DNA of 64,000 bases from Andalucia godoyi (GCA_009859145.1 VRVR01000010.1:1-64000), one strand, 5' to 3'. Shown: positions 54,863-64,000, numbered from the stretch's first letter. Program-made: numbers and translations. Notes: generated by a model not told the origin, from the sequence alone.

Positions 54863-56491
54863 ATGAGTAAAGAGGACCGGGTGTTGTCGACGAATACAAT
54901 GGCGGCGGTGTCTTTAAAGAAGAGCCAAGTGCTGTCGCTTCGAGATGCGTCGTTGTCGCTGGTTCCGACGGTCCAAAGAGACACGGGTCAGTATGTTCGT
55001 CCTTCGGGGTCTGCAACGGAGACCATGCTTGCGCAGACGATGGAGCAGGTGAATTCGATTGTCGATGACCAGCGTCACAAGCATGGGTTTTCGATTGTTC
55101 CGCAGAGCATTCCATCTGGAAGCCAGGCCGTGCAGTATGTGCAAGTGAAGGCGGCAGAAGGTTCGTACCGACCAGAAGGAACACCGGATACGAGGCTTGT
55201 GAAGGTAGTGCAGACACAGATGGATCCCTTGAATCCGCCTTCGTTTCGCAACAAGAAAAAACTTGTTCGGCCCGCTTCTCCGCCTGCAGTTGTGCTATCA
55301 GGATCCTCTTCCTATGCCAATGCGCTGGTGGATGGAGGTGGGTCGATGACGGTGGAACAGAGGCATGCTGCAAAGCAAAAAGAGCGGGAGGAAAAGGAAA
55401 TGTGGAAAGTCCCGCCTGCAGTTTCCAACTGGAAGAATAGAAAGGGCCATATTGTTCCTCTGCACCACCGACTGGCTCTGGATGGCCGCAGATTGGACGA
55501 CATGGGTGCATTACTGATTGAGGGCACCCAGGATGGACAGCACGAAACTCCCATTGAGCGATTCGCCAATCTCAGCGAAGCATTGAGCATTGCATCTGCA
55601 AAGGCGCGTGAGGAACTGCAGGAACGCGAAAAAATAGAAGTGCAAATTGCGGTCAAGGAAAAACAGCGAGAAGAAGAAGACCTTCGGAAGTTACGTCTTG
55701 CTGCTGCTGCTGCTGCTCAGCAACATCAGCAACGTCATCAGCATCAGCAACATCAAGATCGTTACCACGGTCACCATGCGGATGAAGGTCAAAGGAGGGG
55801 TGAGGGGAGCGGCGTTCGACTGCGGATTGCAGACCTGGATGATGAGAGAGACCGGACGGATCACGAACAGCATCAGCGAGCGGGAAGAGGAGGTCGTCGG
55901 GAAGAACGTTATTATGGTCGTTCCCGTGGCGACGGTGGTGATGAGGATTACAACGAGCGTGGCGGTGCTGGTGCTGACGAAGAGCAGGAGAGGAGGCATC
56001 GAGACAGGATCCGAGAGGATCGACGGAGGGATCGAGAGAATCTTCGGCGCCATAAGATTAACGAAAGAGAGCGAGATTACACAGAAGAAGTGGCTCTGGC
56101 AAGTGGCCGTGGATCCTCGGTGTCCAGCATTCGCAATGCAAGCATTGGCGACTTATCTGTTGTAGGAGACAGCGTACGAGTCGATGCGAATGGGAATGGG
56201 GATGGGGACCACGAACGGGCGTACGCTGGGAATCTTGCTTCTTCTTCCGCAGCCGGGTCCTCGGCTTCATCCCGTGCTGGAGATCGCGTCACAGGGCTGT
56301 ATGCTGGGTTGTCTCGTGGTCGGCCTGTGGAGTTTGTTGATGCAGAGCAGGCTGCCCGAACCGAGGTCCGTGATACCGATGCAGATGAACTGGGCATGAA
56401 GGACAGGAAGAGAAGTCGAGGATTTTCGAGTGTCGATGCAGATGATTCGGAGAACTTTTCAAAGCGCCGTAGACCGGTGGAAAGCAAGTAA
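54863..56491 (+). CDS. SNW1: SNW/SKIP domain protein, spliceosome subunit and co-regulator
   Basis: This 542-aa protein is homologous to human SNW1/SKIP and yeast Prp45. It is a structural subunit of the active spliceosome that threads through the catalytic core, and it also acts in transcription. The conserved SNW domain includes SIVPQSIPSGSQAVQYVQVK-like sequence (about 75-95), DPLNPPSFRNKKKL, the signature VPPAVSNWKNRKG (about 187-199) and PLHHRLALDGRRL. A His/Gln-rich stretch and an Arg/Asp/Glu/Gly-rich C-terminal region follow, then FSSVDADDSENFSKRRRPVE. Length is close to the human 536 aa. A second in-frame ATG twelve codons later (MAAVSLKK) could also be the start. Confidence 0.92.
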   Translation: MSKEDRVLSTNTMAAVSLKKSQVLSLRDASLSLVPTVQRDTGQYVRPSGSATETMLAQTMEQVNSIVDDQRHKHGFSIVPQSIPSGSQAVQYVQVKAAEGSYRPEGTPDTRLVKVVQTQMDPLNPPSFRNKKKLVRPASPPAVVLSGSSSYANALVDGGGSMTVEQRHAAKQKEREEKEMWKVPPAVSNWKNRKGHIVPLHHRLALDGRRLDDMGALLIEGTQDGQHETPIERFANLSEALSIASAKAREELQEREKIEVQIAVKEKQREEEDLRKLRLAAAAAAQQHQQRHQHQQHQDRYHGHHADEGQRRGEGSGVRLRIADLDDERDRTDHEQHQRAGRGGRREERYYGRSRGDGGDEDYNERGGAGADEEQERRHRDRIREDRRRDRENLRRHKINERERDYTEEVALASGRGSSVSSIRNASIGDLSVVGDSVRVDANGNGDGDHERAYAGNLASSSAAGSSASSRAGDRVTGLYAGLSRGRPVEFVDAEQAARTEVRDTDADELGMKDRKRSRGFSSVDADDSENFSKRRRPVESK

Positions 56492-57015
56492 GCCTTGACG
56501 TCCCTCATGTTGCACGCATAAGCAAACCATTTCTCGGTCTTCTCGATGTCCCGACTTGCTGTCCACCCTTTCCTCTACTTTTTACTGCACTCACCCGGAA
56601 ATATCAGGCAAATGTTCTTCCAGTCCATTCACAGCAGTCCATGGTTACTCCGATGCCCATCCTGTCCGGCGGCCAGCATGTCTGGATGGAGAAATTGGAA
56701 AATGGTGCGCGCGCCCTGTCTATTGGAAGAACGCTTTTGCGTACCGAGGCCCTGCCCCACTTCTGAATTGAATTCTCATCCAGTTTCTCGTGCAAGACTG
56801 CATGCATGAATTAGTCAGCAGTGATTCGCCATGATTCAAGCACAGTATAGGCGTAAATACGGAAACCGTGTATAGACTTCCGAGTCAGTCAGTCCGTTTC
56901 AAACGATGCACCTGCGTAGGCGAAGACACGATTTTATGTGTTTTCAGTATTTTTGGGCTTCTTCCAATCTACAGGGCTTGGGAAAAGTACCAGCAAAAAA
57001 AAAAAAAAAAGTAAA
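56492..57015. other. Intergenic region with repeat copy C
   Basis: No protein gene is seen. It contains repeat copy C (about 56680-56860) and an A15-type run at 56995-57010, which is a T run on the minus strand and acts as the expected Pol III terminator of the adjacent tRNA gene. Confidence 0.7.
56680..56860 (+). repeat. Dispersed repeat, copy C
   Basis: It aligns with copy A through ctggatggaga, tgtctattggaagaacgct, gaggccctgcccc, tgaattgaattc, gtgcaagactg, gtcagcagtgattcg and the 3' gtataggcgtaaatac. It is the longest match to copy A. No coding capacity or terminal inverted repeats are seen. Confidence 0.7.
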
Positions 57016-57086
57016 TACGCTCGCGGGGACTCGAACCCCGGTCGTGATCGTGGCAGGATCACATCATACCCCTAGACCACGAGCGT
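57016..57086 (-). tRNA. trnG-GCC: tRNA-Gly (anticodon GCC)
   Basis: The 71-nt gene folds as a normal cloverleaf: a perfect 7-bp acceptor stem (ACGCTCG/CGAGCGT) with discriminator A, a short D arm, an anticodon stem TGATC/GATCA closing the loop CTGCCAC with anticodon GCC, a 4-nt variable loop, and a T arm CGGGG/CCCCG with loop TTCGAGT. The B box GGTTCGAGTCC is intact. No intron, and no encoded CCA. A T run on the minus strand at 56995-57010 is the Pol III terminator. It is identical to the gene at 58318-58388 in the opposite orientation. Confidence 0.96.
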
Positions 57087-57302
57087 AGTGGACCAAAGCA
57101 CATTCACATGCTCATATCCTGATCCCTTCTATTACACGACACGGACGTTGACATTCACCGACCTTCAAGCAACCCCGATGAAAAAGCCCGGCTTTTTTTT
57201 TCAAACTGTTTTACGGAGGGGAGGAGGGGGCGGGGAGGGAATGACGACGGAGACTACGGCAGCTCAACAGCGACGAATCTCCAAATCGCACGGGCGAATG
57301 CA
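57087..57302. other. Spacer between tRNA-Gly and the unrecognised gene
   Basis: A G-rich run stands at 57216-57240. No gene is seen. Confidence 0.5.
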
Positions 57303-58043
57303 TCATCGAACGAGCTCGCGGATGATTTCAAGAAGTGGTTCTTCCTTGGCGCTCTTCTTTACCCTCATTCTCCCCTTTGAATCAACCGCCCAAGTTGCAG
57401 TGTCAATCGCAGTGAGACGCAGCCGATCGATCCGAAGACCACCGATACCGACGGAGCCGTCCATCACGCCCCTCACGTTTCCTCTGATTCTGATCCTCGA
57501 GATGTGATCCGACGACTCACATTTCGGAATCACAAACGTCAGACATTCAACGGTTTCCTCGTTCACCATCGCCGCTGTATCATCCTTGTCCTCATCCTCG
57601 CTCTCACTTCCGCCAGTGCCAGTCCCGCCACCATGACCACCACTACGACGATGGTGACGGTGATCGAGATGGGAGAGACTGACGAACTTTCGAAGAATTG
57701 TGTTGAGCTTCAGAGCATCAAATAGCGGATATCGAGTTGCGATTCCAAGGCACTTTTCAAGAGTCTCCAATGCGCGCTTAGCTACAGAATGCGAGCCGCG
57801 AACAATGAGTATTCCCCGGGTGCTGGTGTTCTTGAGAATCGAGATCTCAGCTTGCAGATTCGGCAGATCGGAGTTCAGAGATGGATGTGGAAACGAAAAG
57901 GAAAAATGCAAAACCTGAGGATAAATCTCGAGCTTTGTGTTTGGAATCGACTGGAAAAGAGTCTTTAGAAATGTATCGGAATGTGTAATTGGAGAAGATA
58001 TCAGAACTCGAAAAGAACCAGGCTTTGCAAATACCACAGACAT
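57303..58043 (-). CDS. Unrecognised 246-aa protein between the tRNA-Gly genes
   Basis: The protein starts MSVVFAKPGSFRVLISSPIT and contains two segments that look globular (residues 1-120 and 170-235), separated by a His/Gly/Ser-rich linker and an acidic stretch (GGSESEDEDKDD). Alternating hydrophobic strands such as KLEIYPQVLHFSFSF, AEISILKN and TRGILIVRGSHSV suggest an alpha/beta or beta-rich fold. The C-terminus is basic. I do not recognise the family. Codon use is normal for the window. It is flanked on both sides by identical tRNA-Gly genes pointing away from it. Confidence 0.5.
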   Translation of the reverse strand: MSVVFAKPGSFRVLISSPITHSDTFLKTLFQSIPNTKLEIYPQVLHFSFSFPHPSLNSDLPNLQAEISILKNTSTRGILIVRGSHSVAKRALETLEKCLGIATRYPLFDALKLNTILRKFVSLSHLDHRHHRRSGGHGGGTGTGGSESEDEDKDDTAAMVNEETVECLTFVIPKCESSDHISRIRIRGNVRGVMDGSVGIGGLRIDRLRLTAIDTATWAVDSKGRMRVKKSAKEEPLLEIIRELVR

Positions 58044-58317
58044 TTCTTCTTCGTTTTCTTTTTCGGTTTTCTTTGGTTTTGGTTTTGGTTTTTGTTACTG
58101 CTGTTCTTTTGATGTTAAGATGCTTTCATAATGTTGGTGGGAATTAGAATGCTGACGTTTTGAAAGCTTGTTCGAGGAAAAAGGCAGGTTTGTTGCGACT
58201 TTCGAGCAATGGGGAAACAAGTGTTTTGCCTTTGGGCGGGAAAAACACGGGAAAAGTTTCCGAGGCAGTAAATTATGAATGAAAAGAAAAATACAAGTGG
58301 CTCTCATCACCTGTTCT

Positions 58318-58388
58318 ACGCTCGTGGTCTAGGGGTATGATGTGATCCTGCCACGATCACGACCGGGGTTCGAGTCCCCGCGAGCGTA
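58318..58388 (+). tRNA. trnG-GCC: tRNA-Gly (anticodon GCC)
   Basis: This gene is identical in all 71 nt to the minus-strand copy at 57016-57086, with the same cloverleaf and anticodon GCC. A run of eight T at about 58394-58401 follows and should terminate Pol III. The two copies form an inverted pair about 1.23 kb apart. Their flanks are not obviously similar, so the identity is limited to the mature tRNA. Confidence 0.96.
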
Positions 58389-58594
58389 CTTGCTTTTTTT
58401 TCCCCGCCACCACTGCCACTTGCTGCGATATGATGACGCAATCCGAAGCGCACGTAAACAGAACTACCACGCGCGGTGCGTTGGTATAAACACGCCGCCG
58501 CGTTGCATTATGCATGTTGTTGGGTTGCAACATTGATTATGGGTGATCAGCGATGATTACCCGTGGATTAGTGCACAATGTAGGGGCTTCTCCG

Positions 58595-58634
<40 letters not shown>

Positions 58635-58761
58635 CCGTACGAGCGTTCGGCTCCGATGGAAAAGAAAAGGCGTCCCTTGTGCTGTTTGTATGTATCGTGT
58701 TCCACACTCTTGCATCAAAGAAAATGTTGCATTTATAAATAAAAAGACAACGAGAACAGCG
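58389..58761. other. Spacer with repeat fragment and (CT)n
   Basis: It contains the 3' fragment of the dispersed repeat (about 58525-58588) and a (ct)n run at about 58605-58631. The poly-T terminator of the tRNA-Gly gene is at its left end. No gene is seen. Confidence 0.6.
58525..58588 (+). repeat. Dispersed repeat, 3' fragment
   Basis: It matches the 3' third of copies A-C through ttgcaacattgattatgg, tgatcagcgatgatt and a 3' caatgtagggg. The 5' part of the element is not recognisable, so this is a truncated or strongly decayed copy. Confidence 0.5.
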
Positions 58762-61700
58762 CTAAACGGCACCGATCCCTTCGACGGCGAGAACCTGCTT
58801 GAGACGAGCGGCAGCATGCTCAAACTCGCTCTCGACAAGTACGCGACTGACTTCAGCCCACCGCTGACGGCCTTCTGAAAACACCGCAGAACACGAAAGG
58901 GCCACAGACGCTCCCAGAAACGGATCCCTGGTACAGAATCGCGAGAGTGTTTTTGAAACCCGTTGTTGCAACAAGGCAATGCTCTGCGCCAATCCTGGGA
59001 CATCGGCACTGGACTGCAATTGAAGACCGGCGGCATGGAGGACAGCCCACGCATCCATAACCATATCCGCACCCACAAACGCTTGGGCGGCATTCGACCA
59101 TTCGCCAGAGAACAGGAACATGTCGACTGCTTCATACACCACGGTTCTGGCAGTGTGCCGATCGCGGCCGTCGGTCGACTGAGCGAGGTTCATGGCGTAA
59201 CTCACAAGGTTGGTGGTTGCCACCCGAAGAACATCATTTGCCGACAGCGTCGAAGAATCGTCGGGGGCAACCGGGCTTGAGAGAGCAAGTGTGAATGCCT
59301 TCCATTGATTGTTCACGTACAACGGATGAGTGACGGGCGTGTCGAGGTACACTTGCACGGCGCGATTCGTTTCTCCGCGAAGCAACCACTCCCGAGCAAC
59401 TTCCGATACCCAGCGCTCTGCATCCGACAATCCAATTAACCCCATGCTCGCCCGTGCAGTCGGCTGACGAGACTGCGCCGTTTCTTTGGGAAACACTGAT
59501 TTGCCGTCCCATTCGATTGGCAAAGAAACTGGACGAGCTTTTCCAGGTGGTACAACCAGATTGTCACGGTTCTGCGAATACTCGCGATCCCACGATGTGG
59601 CTGTCCACTGGTGCATCATCTTGGCGTCCTCGCCCGTCAGTGCAGATCCAAGTGCAAACAGTTCGGAAGTAAGGCCACGAACACGATAAGCATCGCTGAC
59701 AACGACGTTCTTGTCCTGCGAAAGATGGTAATCCACAGCACGCCAAAAATGCTCCTCGGACACATCCCGAGAGATGACAGCCGAAGCAATCGCTTCTCGG
59801 AGAACTTCATTGTTTGCGCACCGTGTCCGAATGCAGTTCCAAAAGTCGGGCCATTTTGACGGACCAACGGAATCCAAAAGCGCACCAGCTCCCAGACTGG
59901 AGTTGCTGGAAAATCGTCGCGAAAACGCAGCAAAGGGGCTGTTGCCAATCGAGAGATTCGGATCAGAAACCACAATGGTGCCTCCTTCTGTTGCCCATAT
60001 CACGGAAATACCTGTATAACCGGATTGGTTGGGGTGTTGCACAGTACGTGACGCAACCACAACATCCACGGGGCGGAATGGAAGGGACGTATTCTTACCT
60101 ACAAGAGACGCACACCGGAAGCCGTTTCCAGACGTGTCCGTGATTAACATTGTTCTGTCCGTGTGCAAGGTAACAACAACCACCGACATTGCCAGCGTCG
60201 GAGATTGGGGCGAAACGGCTGCTCCCACTGCAGTGGAAAATGATGATTGAACTCCGGCTTCAGCTGATGAAGCACCATCTGCAGACGCACCATCTGCACT
60301 TTCAGAACCAGTCGCGGACTGCGGAGAAGGAACAATTTGGAATTGCTCCGCGGAGATGGTTGAGTCAGCGCTGGAAACATCGGAAACAGGAACCGAAAGC
60401 GCCTGCGCAGCTGCTGCAAGTGAAGGAAATGCCAAAATCTTGAAAATGCCGGTACGATGGCCTGTAGAGACGACCTTGGACCGCGATGAGCGACGGTCCA
60501 TAACAAGGACATTTCCCTGTGTGTCACCTCCGAGAATCCTCGAATCCGTCACCCATTCCAGTGTAGTCAAGGGGGCGCTCAAATTGGCCAGCGAAATGGA
60601 ATTCTCTCTGGAGGTCCCGTCAATTGAAGAGACTCGAATGATCCCGGACTCTCCAGAAAGTGCGTAGCAAAAGCAATCGGGTTTTGCGGGAGACACTGTT
60701 GCTGCAGCACATGGAACAGTGCCAAGCACGCGAACCAAGATCGGAGTAAATAACTTCTTCTGAGAACCAAGAGGCTTGGCAATCTCATCCGAAACACTCA
60801 GATCAGACATCGGTATCGATAAGTTCGAGGAACTCGTAGAAAGGACTGCAGAAGAAATGTCATCAATCTTCCAGCACTCTGCAGGGTGTTTCTCAAACAA
60901 AATGAGCGCAACATTGGATCCATGACCGCAACGCACTTGTCGCACCTGCTTTTTGGTTTGAGCTGGAGTATGAGGATTGATCAATGGCGTGGTCCGCCCG
61001 GAACGCATGTCCACCAACACCACCTGCGACAGAGAGGAACAAAGGACGAATCGCGATCCACAGACAGAGACTGACGACACTGTCTGTCCAGGCAACACTT
61101 CAAGCAGTCTGAGCAATCGCATCGAGATTGCATCATAGAACGCAAGTGTTCCCGTAGAAGAGCCTGCAATCAAAGTACTTGGGTGCCCAAAAGTCAGACA
61201 GGTTGCCCATGAAGACGCCCAGTCCAGAAGAGAAGTGCACATGATGGATGCGTCCAATCTTCCGTGCGCGCGCACTTCGTTCCGCACAGCTATCGGAGGG
61301 AATCCTGGGGGAAGAAGATCGTTCTTCCCGTCCACTTCTTCTGTCTCGCACAATTCCTCGGCAGAATCGGAAGGAGTGAGATCCAACGAGGTTGGCAGCG
61401 AGGGAGATACAAAGTCCGGTACAGTCCCGGAAGAGCCACTCGCACTTGGCGGCACATACGAATATGTCCACGCTCGGCCGTCCGATGATGCAGCATGAAT
61501 CGACGTCACACCTCCCATGAACGACACGCGACATACAGACAGCAGCGGCAACGGTCTTCTAGGCCTCCGCAGTGCATGCACAAGATCCGCAACCGCCACT
61601 GGAACAAAACCTTGGAGGACATCAAGGAGGTTTTGCTCTTCTGGCCTGCGGTGTTTGTTCTTCTCGGAAGCCGGTGCATTCAACTTCTGCAAATTGGGAA

Positions 61701-62973
61701 CATTTTCGTAGATCGTGATCGACGAATCCTGATGCATGGTAACGAATGTCAAGGGATCTGCGTCTGACATCAGAACGCCACACAGAGGGGATCTTCCCCG
61801 AGGGATCGCAAGGGACCCGACAATCACACCTCGGGACACATCCAAGAACACGATTTCTGTTCGCAGCACCACGAGCAGCAGATTCGATGAGAAGCTGCGG
61901 GAACCAAACCAGGGCTGTGGGAAGAAAGCAGTATCAACAAACGCCGAGGCCGCGGGCTCCTCTCCCTTTGCAGGAGACGGAACCGGCACGGCAGTTCCCA
62001 ATCGGAGCCGACTTTCCAGCACTACGGGCGCAGTTCGGGGGCTGAGATCTCGGATCAAAACCACCAATCCCTGCTGTGAAACCAGTGCCAGGACCAAATC
62101 CGACTGAACCGGATGAAGCGCCATGGCGACCATTCGCTCCGGAAGAGCAACTTTCCATAACCTGTCATCTGATGATCTTTGGATTGACAACAAATGCAGA
62201 TGTGTCGGCGTCAACGCAAGCACATACGTCGGGCCATAAGGAATTAACTGAATAATCATTCCATTTCCCACCGATGCAGAACTTGAAGAGGAGGCCAACA
62301 CTGACGATGATGAAGACGACGGCAAGGATGATGCCGATGACGACGATGCCGATGACGACGAGGAGGAGGACGAAGACGAAGACGACGATGAGGACGAAGA
62401 CGACGAGGATGAAGAGGAAGAGGATGAATTGCACACGCTCCTTTGCAGAATTGTTCCGGTCGACACATCCCACGCAATCACTGTACCAGACGTGTCTCCG
62501 GAAACAAGAACATCAGGGACAAACGGCACCCAGGAAACACAAGTCACTGGAAACTCGTGGCCGACCAAAACATGGACCGACGGATCGTCCTCTTCAAATG
62601 CCGCCGAATTCGAGTGTTGAGAACGAGAGCCGCTGCTTGCGCAGTTCTTGGAGGACGGTCCGTTGTTGAACGTATCACGAATCAGAACAAGATGTTGCAG
62701 CCCCCATGCATGGAACCGCGATCCAAGAACGGACGAGTTATGAATCGGATGGAGCGAAGAGTAGATTGAGGGCGTTGGAGAAGGAACAGGAGACGGAATA
62801 GTGCTCAGTGGAAAAGCAGGTCCATAGAACTGGAAAAGTGAAGATGCATTCGGGCTCCCGACAGACGACAGCGAATTCGAGCTGCTTGCAATCGAAGCGT
62901 CCGATGCTACGTGTGTCATCGTTGATCCATGAGACGCCGACGAAGACAGTGCATTCCCAAAGAAGCGTCGCAT
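58762..62973 (-). CDS. WDR11: WD repeat-containing protein 11
   Basis: This 1403-aa protein has the WDR11 layout: two beta-propellers followed by a C-terminal helical region. Early blades read VLVGHEFPVTCVSW and LVSGDTSGTVIAWDVSTG (about 136-173). The C-terminal part has WLLRGETNRAVQVYLDTPVT and NNQWKAFTLAL, which match the LNDNLRAVQLLLET and SLKACLVTT region of WDR11. WDR11 acts with FAM91A1 in tethering endosome-derived vesicles at the trans-Golgi and is linked to ciliogenesis. A Ser tract of about 50 residues (183 to about 235) interrupts the first propeller directly after a blade and is encoded by a gac/gat-type repeat on the plus strand (62280-62430). Further Ser/Ala-rich inserts occur near 890-930. 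Confidence 0.82.
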   Translation of the reverse strand: MRRFFGNALSSSASHGSTMTHVASDASIASSSNSLSSVGSPNASSLFQFYGPAFPLSTIPSPVPSPTPSIYSSLHPIHNSSVLGSRFHAWGLQHLVLIRDTFNNGPSSKNCASSGSRSQHSNSAAFEEDDPSVHVLVGHEFPVTCVSWVPFVPDVLVSGDTSGTVIAWDVSTGTILQRSVCNSSSSSSSSSSSSSSSSSSSSSSSSSSASSSSASSLPSSSSSSVLASSSSSASVGNGMIIQLIPYGPTYVLALTPTHLHLLSIQRSSDDRLWKVALPERMVAMALHPVQSDLVLALVSQQGLVVLIRDLSPRTAPVVLESRLRLGTAVPVPSPAKGEEPAASAFVDTAFFPQPWFGSRSFSSNLLLVVLRTEIVFLDVSRGVIVGSLAIPRGRSPLCGVLMSDADPLTFVTMHQDSSITIYENVPNLQKLNAPASEKNKHRRPEEQNLLDVLQGFVPVAVADLVHALRRPRRPLPLLSVCRVSFMGGVTSIHAASSDGRAWTYSYVPPSASGSSGTVPDFVSPSLPTSLDLTPSDSAEELCETEEVDGKNDLLPPGFPPIAVRNEVRAHGRLDASIMCTSLLDWASSWATCLTFGHPSTLIAGSSTGTLAFYDAISMRLLRLLEVLPGQTVSSVSVCGSRFVLCSSLSQVVLVDMRSGRTTPLINPHTPAQTKKQVRQVRCGHGSNVALILFEKHPAECWKIDDISSAVLSTSSSNLSIPMSDLSVSDEIAKPLGSQKKLFTPILVRVLGTVPCAAATVSPAKPDCFCYALSGESGIIRVSSIDGTSRENSISLANLSAPLTTLEWVTDSRILGGDTQGNVLVMDRRSSRSKVVSTGHRTGIFKILAFPSLAAAAQALSVPVSDVSSADSTISAEQFQIVPSPQSATGSESADGASADGASSAEAGVQSSFSTAVGAAVSPQSPTLAMSVVVVTLHTDRTMLITDTSGNGFRCASLVGKNTSLPFRPVDVVVASRTVQHPNQSGYTGISVIWATEGGTIVVSDPNLSIGNSPFAAFSRRFSSNSSLGAGALLDSVGPSKWPDFWNCIRTRCANNEVLREAIASAVISRDVSEEHFWRAVDYHLSQDKNVVVSDAYRVRGLTSELFALGSALTGEDAKMMHQWTATSWDREYSQNRDNLVVPPGKARPVSLPIEWDGKSVFPKETAQSRQPTARASMGLIGLSDAERWVSEVAREWLLRGETNRAVQVYLDTPVTHPLYVNNQWKAFTLALSSPVAPDDSSTLSANDVLRVATTNLVSYAMNLAQSTDGRDRHTARTVVYEAVDMFLFSGEWSNAAQAFVGADMVMDAWAVLHAAGLQLQSSADVPGLAQSIALLQQRVSKTLSRFCTRDPFLGASVALSCSAVFSEGRQRWAEVSRVLVESEFEHAAARLKQVLAVEGIGAV

Positions 62974-63414
62974 CCCTTAGCCGTGAATGTTTCCAATAAC
63001 AGACTGAAACGATATATCTATCTATACGATGCAAGATGCAAGTGAATGAACGAACGAAGAAGTCGGGAAAACGAAAGACAGAAAGACAGAGAGAGACAGA
63101 GAGACAGAGAGACAGAGAGACAGAGAGACAGAGAGACAGAGAGACAGAGAGAGCAAGTTCCAAATCCCGTGAATTCAAGTCTCGGATTTCGTCTTGCATA
63201 ACAGAAGTGCAAAGCAAAAAAATACTAGCAGAACGCCGCTGTACGACGGATCAAAACGGCGAGCAGCAGGTTTGCAGCACTGCAACGGTACACCTCTGTG
63301 GATCATTGCGTCTGGACTCGAGACATGCAGATCCGTTATGTGTTTTCTTTATCTACTTTGTCGTACATGCACTGCGTGGGCTGATTGGCACGTTGTTGGT
63401 TCACTTTCGACGCA
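62974..63414. other. Spacer with (GACAGA)n repeat
   Basis: No gene is seen. A gacagaga-type array covers about 63076-63152, just upstream of the WDR11 start on its coding strand as a pyrimidine tract. Confidence 0.7.
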
Positions 63415-64000
63415 TCAAACGTGATCATCAAAGTGGCTATCGTCGCTATGGACGTACGAGTACACGGATTGCATGTCCACCATCTCGTGCGAAACCTGCT
63501 TTTGTGTTTCCTTTGCCTTCGCTTTCATGATGATCTTGTGAACAGCATGCGCAGGATGTCGATATGCAAAGAATTGCCAGAGTGCCCCAGCATCAAAAAA
63601 CAGTGCTCCTAGAGATCCGCAGAGCCACGGAAGCCGCTGCATCACGTACAGCGTCTCCTGACTGAACAAAAGAATGGACACGCCATACGTGGAGTTTCCA
63701 AGAACAGCAAATGTGAATAGCAAAACAGAAACGCCGTCTGTGGATTTTCGACGGTAATTCAGCACAAGCTGCGGAATCCGCGATCCAAGATAGCATATCG
63801 CTGCGATTGTACCAAGGCTGAATCCAATGATTGTCTGCTGATCCCAGCCCGATACGTTCTCGCAGTATGCTGTACTGCTGCTATTCGCATCCGATTCTGT
63901 CAACAACAGCCTTCGAGCCACCACCCGGCTGATGTCGCTCTCTAAAGAATTACTCTGTGCATTTACCTGGAAAACGGAGTGTCGCAACAAGAAGAAGACA
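63415..64000 (-). CDS. PQ-loop transporter (SLC66A1/YPQ-like), cut by the window edge
   Basis: The C-terminal part, about 190 aa, of a PQ-loop membrane protein is visible. It contains the PQ motif SRIPQLVLNYRRKSTDGVS within GFSLGTIAAICYLGSRIPQL and the following helices LLFTFAVLGNSTYGVSILLF and LPWLCGSLGALFFDAGALWQFF. This is the second PQ-loop repeat of lysosomal/vacuolar cationic amino-acid exporters of the SLC66A1/Ypq family; the first repeat should lie beyond 64000. The frame runs open to the edge without an ATG, so the start is outside. A ttttccag just inside the left part of the frame (about 63970) could be a splice acceptor. The C-terminal tail is charged, ending DDSHFDDHV. Confidence 0.75.
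   Translation of the reverse strand, partial: VFFLLRHSVFQVNAQSNSLESDISRVVARRLLLTESDANSSSTAYCENVSGWDQQTIIGFSLGTIAAICYLGSRIPQLVLNYRRKSTDGVSVLLFTFAVLGNSTYGVSILLFSQETLYVMQRLPWLCGSLGALFFDAGALWQFFAYRHPAHAVHKIIMKAKAKETQKQVSHEMVDMQSVYSYVHSDDSHFDDHV

Noticed and set aside
57016-58388. Long inverted repeat or transposon ends formed by the tRNA pair
   Set aside because: Identity appears limited to the 71-nt tRNA genes; their flanks are unrelated, so no larger inverted repeat is claimed.

Overview
This window is nuclear DNA from a compact, intron-poor genome of a unicellular, flagellated eukaryote. The proteins are clearly eukaryotic: MCM2, HAT1, SNW1, UBL5, CMTR2, WDR11, an SMG7/EST1-like factor, prohibitin 2, and mitochondrial F1-delta, MICOS and succinyl-CoA ligase subunits. 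Almost every gene is one uninterrupted ORF. Only the uridine kinase gene (one intron) and UBL5 (two introns) show convincing spliceosomal introns, all of 107-140 nt with GTATGT-type donors and AG acceptors. Delta-tubulin, BBS8 and a Tctex-type dynein light chain imply a cilium built on triplet basal bodies. I cannot assign a lineage from sequence alone.

Layout. 1-1300: no confident gene; an exon-like GC3-rich fragment and an 8-bp tandem repeat. 1382-10115: Nudix-like protein, CMTR2, a secreted GH130-like protein, a 77-aa protein and a PPP4R4-like HEAT protein. 10824-16312: MIC19-like CHCH protein, YbeY and arginyl-tRNA synthetase (convergent, overlapping at their stop codons), uridine kinase, ATP synthase delta. 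16573-27260: UBL5, delta-tubulin, prohibitin 2, HAT1, a secretory glycosyltransferase-like protein, MCM2. 27666-34328: a small KEN/D-box protein, an MFS transporter, an Arg-Asp-repeat protein, BBS8. 34741-43000: a membrane-anchored small protein, group XII-like secreted phospholipase A2, dynein light chain, succinyl-CoA ligase alpha and two large unrecognised proteins. 43324-51794: a 3-hydroxybutyrate dehydrogenase convergent with a secreted polyhydroxybutyrate depolymerase, a nucleotide-sugar epimerase, the SMG7-like factor and a mitochondrially targeted PD-(D/E)XK nuclease. 52125-64000: a low-complexity protein, SNW1, two identical tRNA-Gly(GCC) genes in opposite orientation around an unrecognised gene, WDR11, and a PQ-loop transporter cut by the right edge.

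Intergenic DNA is rich in simple repeats (CT, GT, AAG, ATT, TTTTGC, GACAGA) and in strand-biased pyrimidine tracts just upstream of start codons. A dispersed repeat of about 170-200 bp occurs three times, plus a 3' fragment, always on the same strand.

The most interesting functional unit is the adjacent pair of polyhydroxybutyrate (PHB) depolymerase and 3-hydroxybutyrate dehydrogenase. Together they form an extracellular-polymer-to-acetoacetate pathway of bacterial or fungal type inside a protist genome. A second candidate is the 182-aa KEN-box/D-box protein at 27666-28214, which has the layout of a divergent securin or another APC/C substrate.
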